Positions 1-8,773 of a DNA stretch of 64,000 nt are shown here, piece by piece. The notes beneath the pieces are model-generated. The model had not been told where the DNA came from, made no database searches, and saw nothing but the letters and a program-made list of their open reading frames with translations. Within the stretch, counting starts at the first letter, position 1. Every line of letters starts with the position of its first letter. The stretch is from assembly GCA_022184915.1 (NCBI GenBank), contig JAGTJU010000001.1, forward strand, positions 682,001 through 746,000, given 5' to 3'. This DNA comes from Myxococcales bacterium (GTDB lineage Bacteria > Myxococcota_A > Polyangia > Fen-1088). Both the position numbers and the translations under genes were made by a program.

Positions 1-559
1 GAATGTCCGAGGCCTTCATGTCGAGCATCTGGTGGAAGAGCTCGTCGATGTGGGAGGGCGTCCGCGAGGGCCCTGCGCTGACGGCGCTCAGCTCGGCGCT
101 GTCGTACGGGGCGAGCTCGCGGGCCGGTGCGGCCGCGGCAGGTGCAGCGGCGGCCGGTGCGGCGGCGGCGCGATGTCCGTTCATCGACACAGAAGGCATG
201 CCCGCCGGCGAGGGGGCGCGGGGCCGGCCCGTGCCCCCCGCGGTCGTGGCGTGGTGCGGAGCGGCTCGTCCCGGCTCGATCATCACCACGATGCCTGCCA
301 CGCCCTCTTCCACCGTGATGTTCACAGGCCCGCTCGGAGAGGGGTAGGGGAAGGATCGTGTCCCGGTCAAACCGGGCGTGTACGCCGGGCCCAAGACCTC
401 GGCCAGCAAAGCCACGATCTGGTCTTCCGTGGCGGGCTTCGAGGACACCGGCTTGGCCGCTCCACTCAGCACCATGGCCACGGGTGAATCCGCTCGAAAC
501 ACCAGGGCGTCGGCCCGGTGTTTCACCATCGCGTCCAGGTAACGATCCAAAGTCGCCAT
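1..559 (-). CDS. PilT-like type IV pilus ATPase, N-terminal part (cut by window edge)
   Basis: Reading leftward from ATG at 559, an open frame of 186 codons runs off the window edge. The first ~95 residues look like a PilT-type N-terminal fold, followed by a Pro/Ala-rich linker (poly-Ala runs near residues 145-165). The visible part ends with HIDELFHQMLDMKASDI, the start of the PilT/PilB-family N-terminal domain, whose members usually read as ASDLHL at this point. PilT-family hexameric ATPases power pilus retraction in the cytoplasm. The Walker motifs would lie outside the window, so the assignment rests on this junction alone. A PilB/GspE-type relative is the main alternative. It lies 96 bases downstream of the GMC gene on the same strand. 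Confidence 0.65.
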   Translation of the reverse strand, partial: MATLDRYLDAMVKHRADALVFRADSPVAMVLSGAAKPVSSKPATEDQIVALLAEVLGPAYTPGLTGTRSFPYPSPSGPVNITVEEGVAGIVVMIEPGRAAPHHATTAGGTGRPRAPSPAGMPSVSMNGHRAAAAPAAAAPAAAAPARELAPYDSAELSAVSAGPSRTPSHIDELFHQMLDMKASDI

Positions 560-655
560 GTGCTCCCATCGGCCCCCCGATGGGGCTCTCTGCTGAGAGG
601 TCTTTTCGACGCGACTGCGCCAAAACTTGAACGACGACGCCCCCTTCGAGCCTGG

Positions 656-2213
656 TCAGCCCGCCGCGTGGAGGCGTTCGGCCAACACTTTGGCGAGCGC
701 ATAAATCGTGAGCTGTGGGTTGACCCCCAGCGAGGTCGGGAACAGGGAGCCGTCCATCACCCACACGTTCTGCGCGCCGAAAACGCGGCCGTCCTCGTTG
801 GTCACGGCGTGCGCGGGGCTGCGGCCCATGGCGCATCCGCCCATCTGGTGTGCCGAAAACACCGTGTGGTCCAACGCGGCGAAGGGCGCCGCTCTCAACC
901 GCTCCACCTCGCCGACATGCCGCAGCCTGAGCGGCTCGTGGTGGAGAGAAACGACCTCCCGTGCCCCGGCAGCGAACTGTATGCGTGCCATGGTGACGAG
1001 TGCGTCTCGGGCGGCCTCGACGAGGGCCGGGGCGAAGGGATAATGCAAAGCCACGCGGCCTTCGGTCGACACCTTCACCGTGCCGCCTTCGTCGTCGCCG
1101 TGCCCGTCGATCAGCAGCGCGATGGTGGCCTGCGCGTGCGCGAGCGAGGCTGCCAGGGCGCGGTGAGGCGCAGCGAAGCCCGGGAAACGCCACCGAGGCC
1201 AGCATGGGGTGCACGGGAGCCGTCTCGAGGAAGTAGCCCATATGTCCGGGGCCGCGATCGCTCATGTGGTGGCACGCCACGGACTGGGGCGGGCCATAAA
1301 ATCCCTCGATGCGTTCGTGAAACAGGGCCACGAGGGGCACGGTGGGATGCAAGAAGGTGCGACGCCCGAGCGCCGGCAGCTTGGCGAACCCGTTGCGCAT
1401 CAGCAGCGCCGGCGTGTTGAGCGCGCCGGCGGCCACGACCACGCCCCGCCGTGGGCGCACCCTCAACATGGCGCCCGTGGGCCGCGCCCGCTCGGGGTCG
1501 AGTGCCTCGGCCAGCACCTCTTCGACGTGCCGTTCGGCACCGCGCTCCGTGGCCACGAGGGCATGGACGCGGCAATCCGAAAAGAGCTGAGCGCCGGCGT
1601 GGAGCGCATCGGGAAGGTACGTCACGAGCGATGACTGTTTGGCGTCGAGGGGGCAGCCCATGCCGCAGTACCCGAGGCGCGCGCACCCCTTGACGCTGCG
1701 CCGGATGAGCTCGGGGGCAAGGTGAAGGGCGCGCGCCCCGTCCCACAGCTTGGCGTTGTTGGCGTTGACGTCGTCGGGGTTGCCAGGTCCCACGGACAGC
1801 CGCTCTTCGACGGCGTCATAGTGTGGCGCCAGCGTGGCCTCGTCGAGCGCGAGCCCGTGCTTTCGCTGCCAGAGCGCCAGCGTGCGCGGGGGCGCACGAA
1901 AACTCGAACCCCAGTTGATGGTGGTGCCACCGCCCACCGAACGGCCCTGCAGGAGCAAGATGGCGAGGTCGGCCGTGGCCCGGTTGCCGTGGTCCTGGTA
2001 GAGCGCGGGATAAGCCCAGGCTTCCTGCATGTTGAAGTCCCGTCGGCGGTGGTGGTGCCCTTCCTCGACGACCACGACGTGCGCGCCGCCTGCCGCCAAG
2101 GTGGCGGCGGCGATGGCCCCGCCCGCCCCGCTGCCCACCACGCAAAAATCGCAGACGACCTCGTGGGTGCCCACAAGCGTCGTGCCCGAAACACTGGCCG
2201 CGGCTGGCCTCAT
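656..2213 (-). CDS. GMC family oxidoreductase, interrupted by a +1 frameshift
   Basis: Flavin-dependent alcohol/sugar dehydrogenase of the GMC family. The frame opens at ATG 2213, which overlaps the stop of the upstream small subunit (ATGA). Near the N-terminus is the FAD-binding motif VVGSGAGGAIAAATLAAGG, then the GMC signature QGRSVGGGTTINWGSSFRAP. The C-terminal third carries HTVFSAHQMGGCAMG and DGSLFPTSLGVNPQLTIYAL, typical of GMC_oxred_C with the catalytic His region. These two parts are in different frames: one extra base sits in the C3G3 run at about 1179-1184. Removing it gives a continuous ~519-residue protein of normal family length, so this is either a sequencing error or a fresh frameshift. 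Substrate unknown; likely periplasmic through its Tat-exported partner. Confidence 0.85.
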
Positions 2214-2827
2214 GGGGCCTCCGGTGCGGCCCCTCCGCGGGGCGCGTCTTCGCCGAAGTCGGGCACCTCCGGCGGGCCCGGGTAGCCCATGGCTGCGTAA
2301 GTCGACGGCGACGCATAGTACGTCGCGTGAATCAGCCGGGTGAGGGCCAGGTGCCCCGAACGCAGCAGCATGAAGCGGGAACGTCCCCACGCTGCGAGCC
2401 GCGCCCGCTGGGCTTCACGTGGCAGCTGGGTGAACGGCCGCAAGGGCCCCGAGGTCACCAGGCTCGTGAGCCCGTTTTCGAAAAGGGCGATGAGCTGCTT
2501 CAATTCGGCGCCGGTCTCGGGATGCAACTTCGCCACGAGCAGATCGAGTTGCCCGGCGCAGTCGAGCTCGTGGGGATCGGGAAAGCGAACCCACTCGGCG
2601 TCCGAACCTGCGGGCGGCGCCGGCAGGTCAGCCAGCATGCACGCGGCCAGCGCCGTGAGCACCGCGTGTTCTTCCAACGTGAAGAAGCGCAGAGGCGTCC
2701 GCGGGGGCAGTCCGAGCTTCGTCTTGCGCAGCCCCACCCACGTGATGCCACCTCCGGCAAGCAGCACACCGCCGCAAAGTCCCAGCGTGAAGAGCTTTCG
2801 CCGTCCAGCAGATGCAGGCACACTCAT
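2210..2827 (-). CDS. Gluconate 2-dehydrogenase subunit 3-like protein with Tat signal
   Basis: A 205-residue protein beginning with a twin-arginine-like signal (GRRKLFTLGLCGG followed by a hydrophobic stretch), then a domain resembling the small subunit 3 of membrane-bound gluconate-type dehydrogenases (FFTLEEHAVLTALAACMLA region, and a C-terminal TYYASPSTYAAMGYPGPP segment). In this family the small subunit carries the Tat signal and takes the folded GMC flavoprotein subunit across the membrane as a hitch-hiker. The stop overlaps the start of the GMC gene by four bases, indicating translational coupling. No cytochrome c subunit follows, so the electron acceptor is not visible here. Confidence 0.75.
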   Translation of the reverse strand: MSVPASAGRRKLFTLGLCGGVLLAGGGITWVGLRKTKLGLPPRTPLRFFTLEEHAVLTALAACMLADLPAPPAGSDAEWVRFPDPHELDCAGQLDLLVAKLHPETGAELKQLIALFENGLTSLVTSGPLRPFTQLPREAQRARLAAWGRSRFMLLRSGHLALTRLIHATYYASPSTYAAMGYPGPPEVPDFGEDAPRGGAAPEAP

Positions 2828-2917
2828 CGTGAGTTCCTTCCAAGCGAGGGTTTCGTGCGAGGTTTGGATTTTGACAGCTTTCGGGGATTCCCCTAGAAAA
2901 GAGAGACGTTGACGACG

Positions 2918-3454
2918 ATGGCCCCAACGTCGGTCGAGGTGGCCATGCTCATCCTGGGGTGCGTGGCGCTCGTGGGAGCCAGCGTGGCGATCACCCGCAG
3001 GACGGTCCTTGCGGCCTGCGTGTCCGCGTTGATTGCGGCCGTGAGCCTTTCGGGATGCATGATGCTGCTGTCGGCGTCTTTCCTGGCCGTGGCCCTCGTG
3101 TCGTTGATGGCGGGGGCGCTGCTGGCCCTCTTCGTCTTTGGTGTGGTCGTACTCAACCGGGACGACACCGAGCCGATCGCGCCGTTTGGGCTGCCCGGTC
3201 GGCTCCTGGCGCTGGCAAGTGGAGCAAGCTTGCTATGGTGGGTGGCCCGTCTCGGCGTGGCACGAGGCGCGTGGACGCCAGGAACGACCACAGAGGCCCA
3301 GACCCGAGATTTCGGCACCACCCTCGCGCTCGGGCGGGCTCTTTACGGACCGTTGCTCGTGGCGTCCGAGATGCTGGCGCTTCTTTCGTTGATCGTCGTG
3401 GTGGGCACGCTGGCGCTTGCGCGCGTGACCGCTCGTAACCCGAAGGGCTTTTGA
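2918..3454 (+). CDS. NuoJ-like membrane subunit
   Basis: A 178-residue, strongly hydrophobic protein with about five membrane segments and the overall layout of NADH-quinone oxidoreductase subunit J (NuoJ), including FLAVALVSLMAGALLALFVFGVVVLN near the middle, equivalent to the NuoJ segment before the loop. I chose ATG 2918 over TTG 2909 because the purine-rich GAGAG stretch at 2901-2905 is better spaced from it. It is first in a tight nuoJ-K-L-M-N-like cluster; its stop overlaps the start of the next gene (TGATG). No NuoA-I genes are in the window, so function as a normal complex I part is uncertain. Confidence 0.75.
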   Translation: MAPTSVEVAMLILGCVALVGASVAITRRTVLAACVSALIAAVSLSGCMMLLSASFLAVALVSLMAGALLALFVFGVVVLNRDDTEPIAPFGLPGRLLALASGASLLWWVARLGVARGAWTPGTTTEAQTRDFGTTLALGRALYGPLLVASEMLALLSLIVVVGTLALARVTARNPKGF

Positions 3455-3762
3455 TGTCGTCGAGCGCCGTCGCGTTGGCCTGTGTGTTCGCCTTGGCCCT
3501 CTACCTGGTGGGCTTGGTGGCGCTGCTCTTGAGGCGTAACGGCCTTTTCATCGTGCTGGGCGTTCTGCTGCAAGGCATGGCTGGCGCTCTGTTGTTCACG
3601 GCGCTCGCCGCGCTCTTTGGCGATGCAGCGGGGCAGGGCATGGCGTTTGTCGTTTTGTCTGTGGCGGTTTGTCATGCCGCCGTCGGCTTGGCCGCTTTTG
3701 CGGGGCTTCACCGGCAGCAACGCACGCCGAATGTGGACGACGCGCGGTTGCTGCGCGGGTGA
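3454..3762 (+). CDS. NuoK-like membrane subunit
   Basis: A 102-residue protein, the usual NuoK size (about 100), with three predicted membrane helices. NuoK helices 2 and 3 normally carry two conserved glutamates used in proton transfer. Here the corresponding stretches (FIVLGVLLQGMAGALLF and MAFVVLSVAVCHAAVGLAAF) contain none: Gln is found where Glu is expected in helix 2, and Cys-His in helix 3. The sequence otherwise keeps the NuoK pattern. It sits between the J-like and L-like genes with overlapping or abutting ends. Loss of the glutamates parallels losses in the neighbouring subunits and argues against ordinary proton pumping. Confidence 0.72.
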   Translation: MSSSAVALACVFALALYLVGLVALLLRRNGLFIVLGVLLQGMAGALLFTALAALFGDAAGQGMAFVVLSVAVCHAAVGLAAFAGLHRQQRTPNVDDARLLRG

Positions 3763-3768
3763 GTGCGC

Positions 3769-5145
3769 ATGGAGAGCTACAGCCTTCGCACGCTGCTCCT
3801 TTTTGCCCTCGTGGCCTGCGGCTTCGGCTTTGGTGCGGCGGGGCCCCGTGTGCCCGGGCGTCACACGGCCCTGGCCTCCTCTTCCGCTCGGCTCGCGCTG
3901 CTCGTGCACGCGGTGGTGGGCGGTTTGCTGGTGAACGCCATCGGCCTTGGCCACGTGGACGGGGCCCTCGGGCCCGAGCGCCTTGGGGTGTGGGTGAGCG
4001 CGGGGGAGCTGTTCGTCGACCTCAGCTTCCAGCTCGAGAGCCCTTGGGCATTGGGGGCCTACCTCGTCTGGATGCTGACGTCCGCGGCGGCATGGCGCTG
4101 GCGTCATGACCGTACGGGGGCGCTCGGATGGGTGTTGGCGGCGCAGCTGGCTGCACTGGCGGGGGTCTTCGCGGAAGGCTTCGTCGTGGCGGCCGCGGCG
4201 GCGCTCAGCACGGCCTGGGCGGTGGAGGGCGTTGCAGCCACGCGAGGCGCGGCGTCGTCGCCCGCGCGCGCCCTGGCGAACCGGGGGTGTGATCTTCTTT
4301 TGCTGCTCGTGGCCGTCCTGGTCGTTGCGTTCGATGCGACCGAGGGATGGGCAAGCCTTGCGGCGCGCCTACAGGACGAAAGCAGTGGTTTGCTCACACC
4401 TGTTTTGGGGCTCGCGGTAGCGGATTGGGCCTTGGGGCTCCTTTTGCTGGCCGCGTTCGTGCGGGGGACGCGTCCGGCGGGCGCCATGCCCCGGGGGCTG
4501 GCGCTTTTGGCCGCCTCAGGGGTCGAGCTTTTGGCCACGGCGCTCTTGCCCTTGCGCGCGGCGTTCCTGTGGCGAGGTCACGAGGGGGGCGTCCGGGGCG
4601 TCGCCGCCTTGGCCGTGGGGGTGGGCTTGCTCGTGGGGTGGCGCGTGACGGTGTCCCTGCGCTGGCGCCGGGTGACCCGAGCGGCTTGGGCCTTCGGGGT
4701 GGCGCTCGGCCGAGCGGTCCGCGCCCTCGAGGTCTGGGTGCTGCGAGGGCTGGTGTTTCAGACCCTGGGTGCGCTGGCAGAGCTTGCGTCGAGGGTGCTC
4801 CGCTTTTGGCTATCGGGAAACGTGCAGAGATACGTGGCGTTCGGGGTCCTGGGTCTGGCAGCGGCGGTGTACGCCGCCAGCCGCCCCGCGGCTGCGCCGG
4901 TGCTCCAGATTCACACCGAGGGGCTGAGGGTCCGCGCGGACGCGGGCCGCAGCGCCGCCTCGGCCGCGCGGCTGACCTTCGACTATGACTTCGACGGTGA
5001 CGATCGGATCGATCGGGCAGGGGCGGGCCCCCGCGCCAGCCATGCCTATTCCTCGCCAGGCCCTTACGCGGTCACCGTGATCGTCCGCGATCCCTTCTGG
5101 GGCACTGCCACCCGCCTCGAGCGGGACGTGTGGGTCGGGCCATGA
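3769..5145 (+). CDS. Divergent NuoL-like protein with C-terminal PKD domain
   Basis: A 458-residue membrane protein in the position of nuoL but much shorter than usual (~600-650). It keeps a NuoL-like helix start (ALANRGCDLLLLLVAVLVV) and the NuoL C-terminal feature LSGNVQRYVAFGVLGLAAAVY, but I find no HTWLPDA-type motif or the lysine-bearing broken helices of the antiporter core. After the last helix, residues ~379-458 form an apparent PKD/Ig-like domain: FDYDFDGDDRID followed by HAYSSPGPYAVTVIVRDPF. Such a domain should lie outside the membrane. The start is ATG 3769 (GTG 3763 also possible). The end overlaps the next start (ATGA). A fusion of this type is not a normal complex I feature. 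Confidence 0.7.
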   Translation: MESYSLRTLLLFALVACGFGFGAAGPRVPGRHTALASSSARLALLVHAVVGGLLVNAIGLGHVDGALGPERLGVWVSAGELFVDLSFQLESPWALGAYLVWMLTSAAAWRWRHDRTGALGWVLAAQLAALAGVFAEGFVVAAAAALSTAWAVEGVAATRGAASSPARALANRGCDLLLLLVAVLVVAFDATEGWASLAARLQDESSGLLTPVLGLAVADWALGLLLLAAFVRGTRPAGAMPRGLALLAASGVELLATALLPLRAAFLWRGHEGGVRGVAALAVGVGLLVGWRVTVSLRWRRVTRAAWAFGVALGRAVRALEVWVLRGLVFQTLGALAELASRVLRFWLSGNVQRYVAFGVLGLAAAVYAASRPAAAPVLQIHTEGLRVRADAGRSAASAARLTFDYDFDGDDRIDRAGAGPRASHAYSSPGPYAVTVIVRDPFWGTATRLERDVWVGP

Positions 5146-6755
5146 CCGCTCTCGTCTGGGTGGCGGGGGCGCCGCTCTTGGCCGCGCTGGCCGTGGCCGC
5201 CGTGCCGGCCGTGTGTCCCGCGTGGCGGCGCACGCTGGCCCTGCTGGGCTCGGGAGGCGCGCTCGCAGCCCTCGCCGTGGTGGGAGTCAGCTTCGATCCC
5301 GTGCTGTGGCAAGTGCAACAGCGTGCGCGCGCGCCCTGGATCCCGGTTTTCGGTGCGACCTGGGACGTGGGGGTCGATGGGTTGTCGCTCCCCTTTTTGG
5401 CGGCTGCAGGCCTCGGTGTGTTTTTGACGCTCGTCTGCCGTCCGCCTGCCGCCCCTGACGCCGCAACGACTGGCCCGGCCCTCGAGGTGCTTCTCGTCTG
5501 CCAGGCCTCGCTGGCAGGCCTCTTCATGGCCCGTGACATGCTGCTCTTGTGGCTGTGCTGGGCGCTTTACCTGACCTGCTGTGCGTTCGGGGTGGGCGCG
5601 GGCGGCGGTAGCCGGGGCGCCCGCGCGGCCACCAGGCTGGGCGTCTCGGGGGCCGCGAGCCTTGCCTTGTTGCTCGGCCTCTTCGTCTCCCAGGCGGCGG
5701 CCGTCAAGTCCCTCACGGGCGCGTGGTCATTCGACTACGAGACCTGGACGCACCTCATGTTGCCTCTGTCGCAGCAGGTCCGAAGCCTGGTGTGCCTCCT
5801 GGGGGCGCTGGGAGTGGCCCTGCCGCTCCTGCCCGTCGCGGCGTGGTGGCAAGACGCGCACGAAGCGGCGCCGGCCGCGGGCGCGGTGATGCTCGTCTTG
5901 GGGCCGGGCCTCTACGGGCTCGTGCGCCTGGCGGCACCCTTGTTTCCCCTGGCGTCGTTCCATGCGTTGCCGGCGGTCGGGGCCCTCGCCGGCGCGACGG
6001 CCCTCGTGGCGGCTTGTGTCGCGGCCTTCGGGGGCGCGTTTCGGGATCGCCTCGGCTGGGTGGCCCTGGGGCAAGGGGCCCTCATGGTTCTGGGCGTGAC
6101 CTCCCTCACGGCCGAGGGCCTCCTCGGCGCCCTCACCCTCTTCGTGGTGGCCACGGGCGCGTTCATCGGGCTCCTCTCCTTCGAGACCCTGCGAGGGGCC
6201 CGCATGCCCTCCGCTCCCGAGGCGCCCGCCGCCGCTCCCGAGGCAGGCCGCGCGGGCCCACGGGTGGCCCTCACCTTCGCCCTCGCGCTGGCCCTCGTGC
6301 CAGGGCTCGGCGGATTTACCGCCGCGGTCCTTACTCTTTCCGGTGTGGCGTCGGCGGATCGTTCAGGGCGCGCCCTCGAGGTCACCACGCCTGCCTACGG
6401 TGTGGACCCCCTTTGGCTTCTGGCGCTGGGGCTGCTGGGAGCCGGCGGCTTGGGCATGGCCCTCGTCAGGGCTGTGCGCGCGCTTCCCTCGGCCGCGTGG
6501 GCGTGGCCGGGCCGACGCGGGTGGCCCCTTGCGGTTTGGCTCGCCGTCCTCGTGGCCCTCGGGCTGCGCCCTCAGCCCTGCCTCGAGGGGGTGAGGGCCT
6601 CGCTGAACAGGTACCAAACGGACTTTTCGCGGCGCCTGCAGCACGCGGGCCTGCAGCCCGAAGCGCCCGCCCATCTTTTTCCCGATGCCCGCACGCCGCT
6701 GGCGATGGCGCGCCCCCCTGGCCCCGGAACCCGCCCATGCCCGGCAGCGCGCTGA
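5142..6755 (+). CDS. NuoM-like antiporter subunit lacking key charged residues
   Basis: A 537-residue, multi-helix protein resembling NuoM: DVGVDGLSLPFLAAAGLGVF matches the NuoM DGLS motif and WWQDAHEAAPAAGAVMLVLG matches the HxWLPDAHxxAPTAGS motif. The lysine of the following helix (LLK in E. coli NuoM, K234) is replaced; the local sequence is VLGPGLYGLVRLAAPLFP, with Gly at the aligned position. The conserved glutamate of helix 5 (FFELM) is also absent; the stretch reads LLLWLCWALYLTCC. Both are central to proton translocation in the family. ATG 5142 is chosen from its ATGA overlap with the preceding stop. The downstream gene starts 19 bases before its end. Confidence 0.72.
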   Translation: MTALVWVAGAPLLAALAVAAVPAVCPAWRRTLALLGSGGALAALAVVGVSFDPVLWQVQQRARAPWIPVFGATWDVGVDGLSLPFLAAAGLGVFLTLVCRPPAAPDAATTGPALEVLLVCQASLAGLFMARDMLLLWLCWALYLTCCAFGVGAGGGSRGARAATRLGVSGAASLALLLGLFVSQAAAVKSLTGAWSFDYETWTHLMLPLSQQVRSLVCLLGALGVALPLLPVAAWWQDAHEAAPAAGAVMLVLGPGLYGLVRLAAPLFPLASFHALPAVGALAGATALVAACVAAFGGAFRDRLGWVALGQGALMVLGVTSLTAEGLLGALTLFVVATGAFIGLLSFETLRGARMPSAPEAPAAAPEAGRAGPRVALTFALALALVPGLGGFTAAVLTLSGVASADRSGRALEVTTPAYGVDPLWLLALGLLGAGGLGMALVRAVRALPSAAWAWPGRRGWPLAVWLAVLVALGLRPQPCLEGVRASLNRYQTDFSRRLQHAGLQPEAPAHLFPDARTPLAMARPPGPGTRPCPAAR

Positions 6756-8224
6756 GCCTTCTCGGCGGGGCGCAGCCCCTGCTTGCCGTCCTCGTGATGG
6801 GGGCCTCGGCGCTCGTCGTCCTGGCCCTCGGCGCCCTCGCGCCCTCTCTGCCTCGCTCTTTGACCAGCTTGGCCGCCTTCGGCGCCGCGTTGGCTGCGGC
6901 CGTCTCGTGGCCTGCGTCCCCGGAGGTGGGGCCGACCTTGCTGATGCAGGGCACGCTCGTCGTCGACATCCCGGCGCGCCTGGCCAGCGTGGCCTGCGCG
7001 CTCTTCACTGCGGCCGCCTTGCTCGTCTCGGCCTGCCGCTCGGGCTTCCCCGACGCCGCGGCCCGAGAAGCGCCCGGTCTGGTCCTGCTGACCGCGACGG
7101 CGGCGCTCGTGGCCGTGCATGCCCATCACCTCGGCGTGCTCTATCTCGCTGTCGAGGCCACGGCGCTCGGCGCGCATCTGCTCGTGGGCTTGCACACGCA
7201 GGTAGGGCGGGCGGCCGAGGCCGCGGCCAAGGCCTTCGTCACGGGCGCGGTGGCGGTGGGCGTCTTCGGGCTGGGCCTGGCGCTTCTTTACGCCGGAAGC
7301 CGAGGCGCTCTTGGCTACGAGGCCCTGGCTCTGCGCTACGCTGCGTCGGGCCCCGACCCGCTGGGCACCTTGGGCCTCTTGCTCGTGTTCGGGGCGTTGG
7401 CCTTCCGTGTCGGTGTGGTGCCCTTTCACATGAGCGTCCCCGATCTGCTCGAAGGCGGATCCCTGGTCGCGGCGTTGCTCAACGTCTCGGTCGTCCGGCT
7501 TGCGCTGCTGTTGGCCTTCGTTCGTTTGCTCTCAGTGGGCTTCTTGCACCCGGCGCTTTCACCTGATGGGTCCGGGTTGGCGGCGGCGTTCGGCGTCTTG
7601 GGACTGGCTTCGGTGTGGGGGGGCGCCCTCGGCAGCCTTCGCCACGACAAAACCCGGCGCTGGCTTGCCCATGCGGCGGCCCTGCAGGTGGGCGGTGTGC
7701 TGGTGGCCCTTTGCGCCTTGACCCAGCAGGTGAAAGAGGCCCGTCAGGCGCTCGGCGCGTCCCTCGTGAGTCAGGTGATGGCGTTGTGTCTCGCCTTGTC
7801 CGTCTCGAGCCTTGCGCCGCGGGCCGCGGAGGGGCAGGACGTGCTCGACGATTGGGCCGGCCTCGGGCGCGCGCGTCCGCTGCTGGCCTTTGCGATGAGC
7901 GTGGCGTTGATGTCTCTGACGGGCTTGCCCGTCTCCGTGGGGTTCGTGGCGCAGCTCTCTTTGTTGCAAGCCGCCACGGCGTCTCCGTGGCTCGGTGCGC
8001 TGGTGGCCGCCGTTTTGGGGGGCATGATCCTCTTCGCCTACGCGAGCTGGCGCTTCGTGGCGGTCATGTACTTTCAGCCTGCGTCCCGTGCGTGGTCCGA
8101 GCCCACCCCCGCGGCCTTGGCTCTGTTCATCGGCGGGCTGACCACTTTCGTTCTGGGCTTCGGGCTTTTGCCGTCGGCGTGGCTCGCCTGGTGTGTGCAG
8201 CTCGTGTCCGCGGTCGGGCCCTGA
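6737..8224 (+). CDS. NuoN-like antiporter subunit
   Basis: A 495-residue membrane protein. It keeps the NuoN-type glutamate helix (GVLYLAVEATALGAHLLVG) and the VPFHM motif (FRVGVVPFHMSVPDLLEGG), but the usual FK before VPFHM is FR and the PDVYxGAPTPV motif is degraded to PDLLEGGSLVA. It ends the five-gene cluster. Its stop codon lies in the left arm of an inverted repeat shared with the converging lipoprotein gene. The start ATG at 6737 lies inside the end of the NuoM-like gene, a 19-base overlap. Possible roles are a partial complex I membrane arm or a relative of Mrp-type complexes; this is inference. Confidence 0.72.
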   Translation: MPGSALSLLGGAQPLLAVLVMGASALVVLALGALAPSLPRSLTSLAAFGAALAAAVSWPASPEVGPTLLMQGTLVVDIPARLASVACALFTAAALLVSACRSGFPDAAAREAPGLVLLTATAALVAVHAHHLGVLYLAVEATALGAHLLVGLHTQVGRAAEAAAKAFVTGAVAVGVFGLGLALLYAGSRGALGYEALALRYAASGPDPLGTLGLLLVFGALAFRVGVVPFHMSVPDLLEGGSLVAALLNVSVVRLALLLAFVRLLSVGFLHPALSPDGSGLAAAFGVLGLASVWGGALGSLRHDKTRRWLAHAAALQVGGVLVALCALTQQVKEARQALGASLVSQVMALCLALSVSSLAPRAAEGQDVLDDWAGLGRARPLLAFAMSVALMSLTGLPVSVGFVAQLSLLQAATASPWLGALVAAVLGGMILFAYASWRFVAVMYFQPASRAWSEPTPAALALFIGGLTTFVLGFGLLPSAWLAWCVQLVSAVGP

Positions 8225-8246
8225 GGCTTCCGTGCGCGCTCAGGGC
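8218..8246. terminator. Inverted repeat spanning the stops of two converging genes
   Basis: GCCCTGAG (8218-8225) and CTCAGGGC (8239-8246) form a perfect 8-bp stem with a 13-base loop. The TGA of the NuoN-like gene lies in one arm and the TGA of the opposing lipoprotein gene in the other. There is no T-tract, so it may work as a hairpin blocking read-through from both sides rather than a classical intrinsic terminator. Confidence 0.5.
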
Positions 8247-8758
8247 GTGCGCGGGGGCGGATCCGCCTCGCGAACCAACGGGGTGTCCCCGAGCTCCCGC
8301 TCCTGCACCACCCACGCGAGCGCCTGCGAGGCCTCGCGCGCAAGCTGGGGGTGGGCGCCGGCGCGGGCGAAGGCCTTGAGCGTGCGCTCGCCCAACGTGC
8401 GCACCCGGGGATCCACGTCGTGCAAGGTGACGTGCCGCAGCAAGTGGGCGCTGTCAGGGTGCTCGATGCGCGCCAGCACCTCCACCAGCCGCGCGCGGCC
8501 CTCTGGGCGGGCCGTGTGAAGCGCGGTCTCGATCTGGGGCAGCGCCCGCAGCCCATGGCTTTCCAGCGCCCGAGCGGCTTTGTCCGCCCACAGGTCCTGC
8601 CGGGTGACCAGCACGTAAATCTGTTCGTGGATGTCCTTGTGAACGTCACCCTCGCAGCCCGGCAGGGCCAGCAGAGACCCGCAAGCCAAGCCCCAGACTG
8701 TGAGGACGGCGCGGGCGAGGCCACGCCGCTTGGGGAGAGACGAAGAAGGGACGCACAT
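8240..8758 (-). CDS. Lipoprotein with HEAT-like repeats
   Basis: A ~172-residue protein with a short basic N-terminus, hydrophobic core and lipobox LPGC near residue 34, so probably a lipid-anchored protein processed by LspA. After the Cys come helical repeats of HEAT type (residues ~50-160, e.g. GLRALPQIETALHTA, RARLVEVLARIEHPDSAHLL, DVDPRVRTLGERTLKAFARA). The most likely role is protein-protein interaction in the periplasm; no enzyme motif is seen. ATG 8758 is used; GTG 8767 would add three residues. It lies 15 bases downstream of dus on the same strand and may be co-transcribed with it. Confidence 0.72.
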   Translation of the reverse strand: MCVPSSSLPKRRGLARAVLTVWGLACGSLLALPGCEGDVHKDIHEQIYVLVTRQDLWADKAARALESHGLRALPQIETALHTARPEGRARLVEVLARIEHPDSAHLLRHVTLHDVDPRVRTLGERTLKAFARAGAHPQLAREASQALAWVVQERELGDTPLVREADPPPRTP

Positions 8759-8773
8759 GGCGGCCACAGCCGG

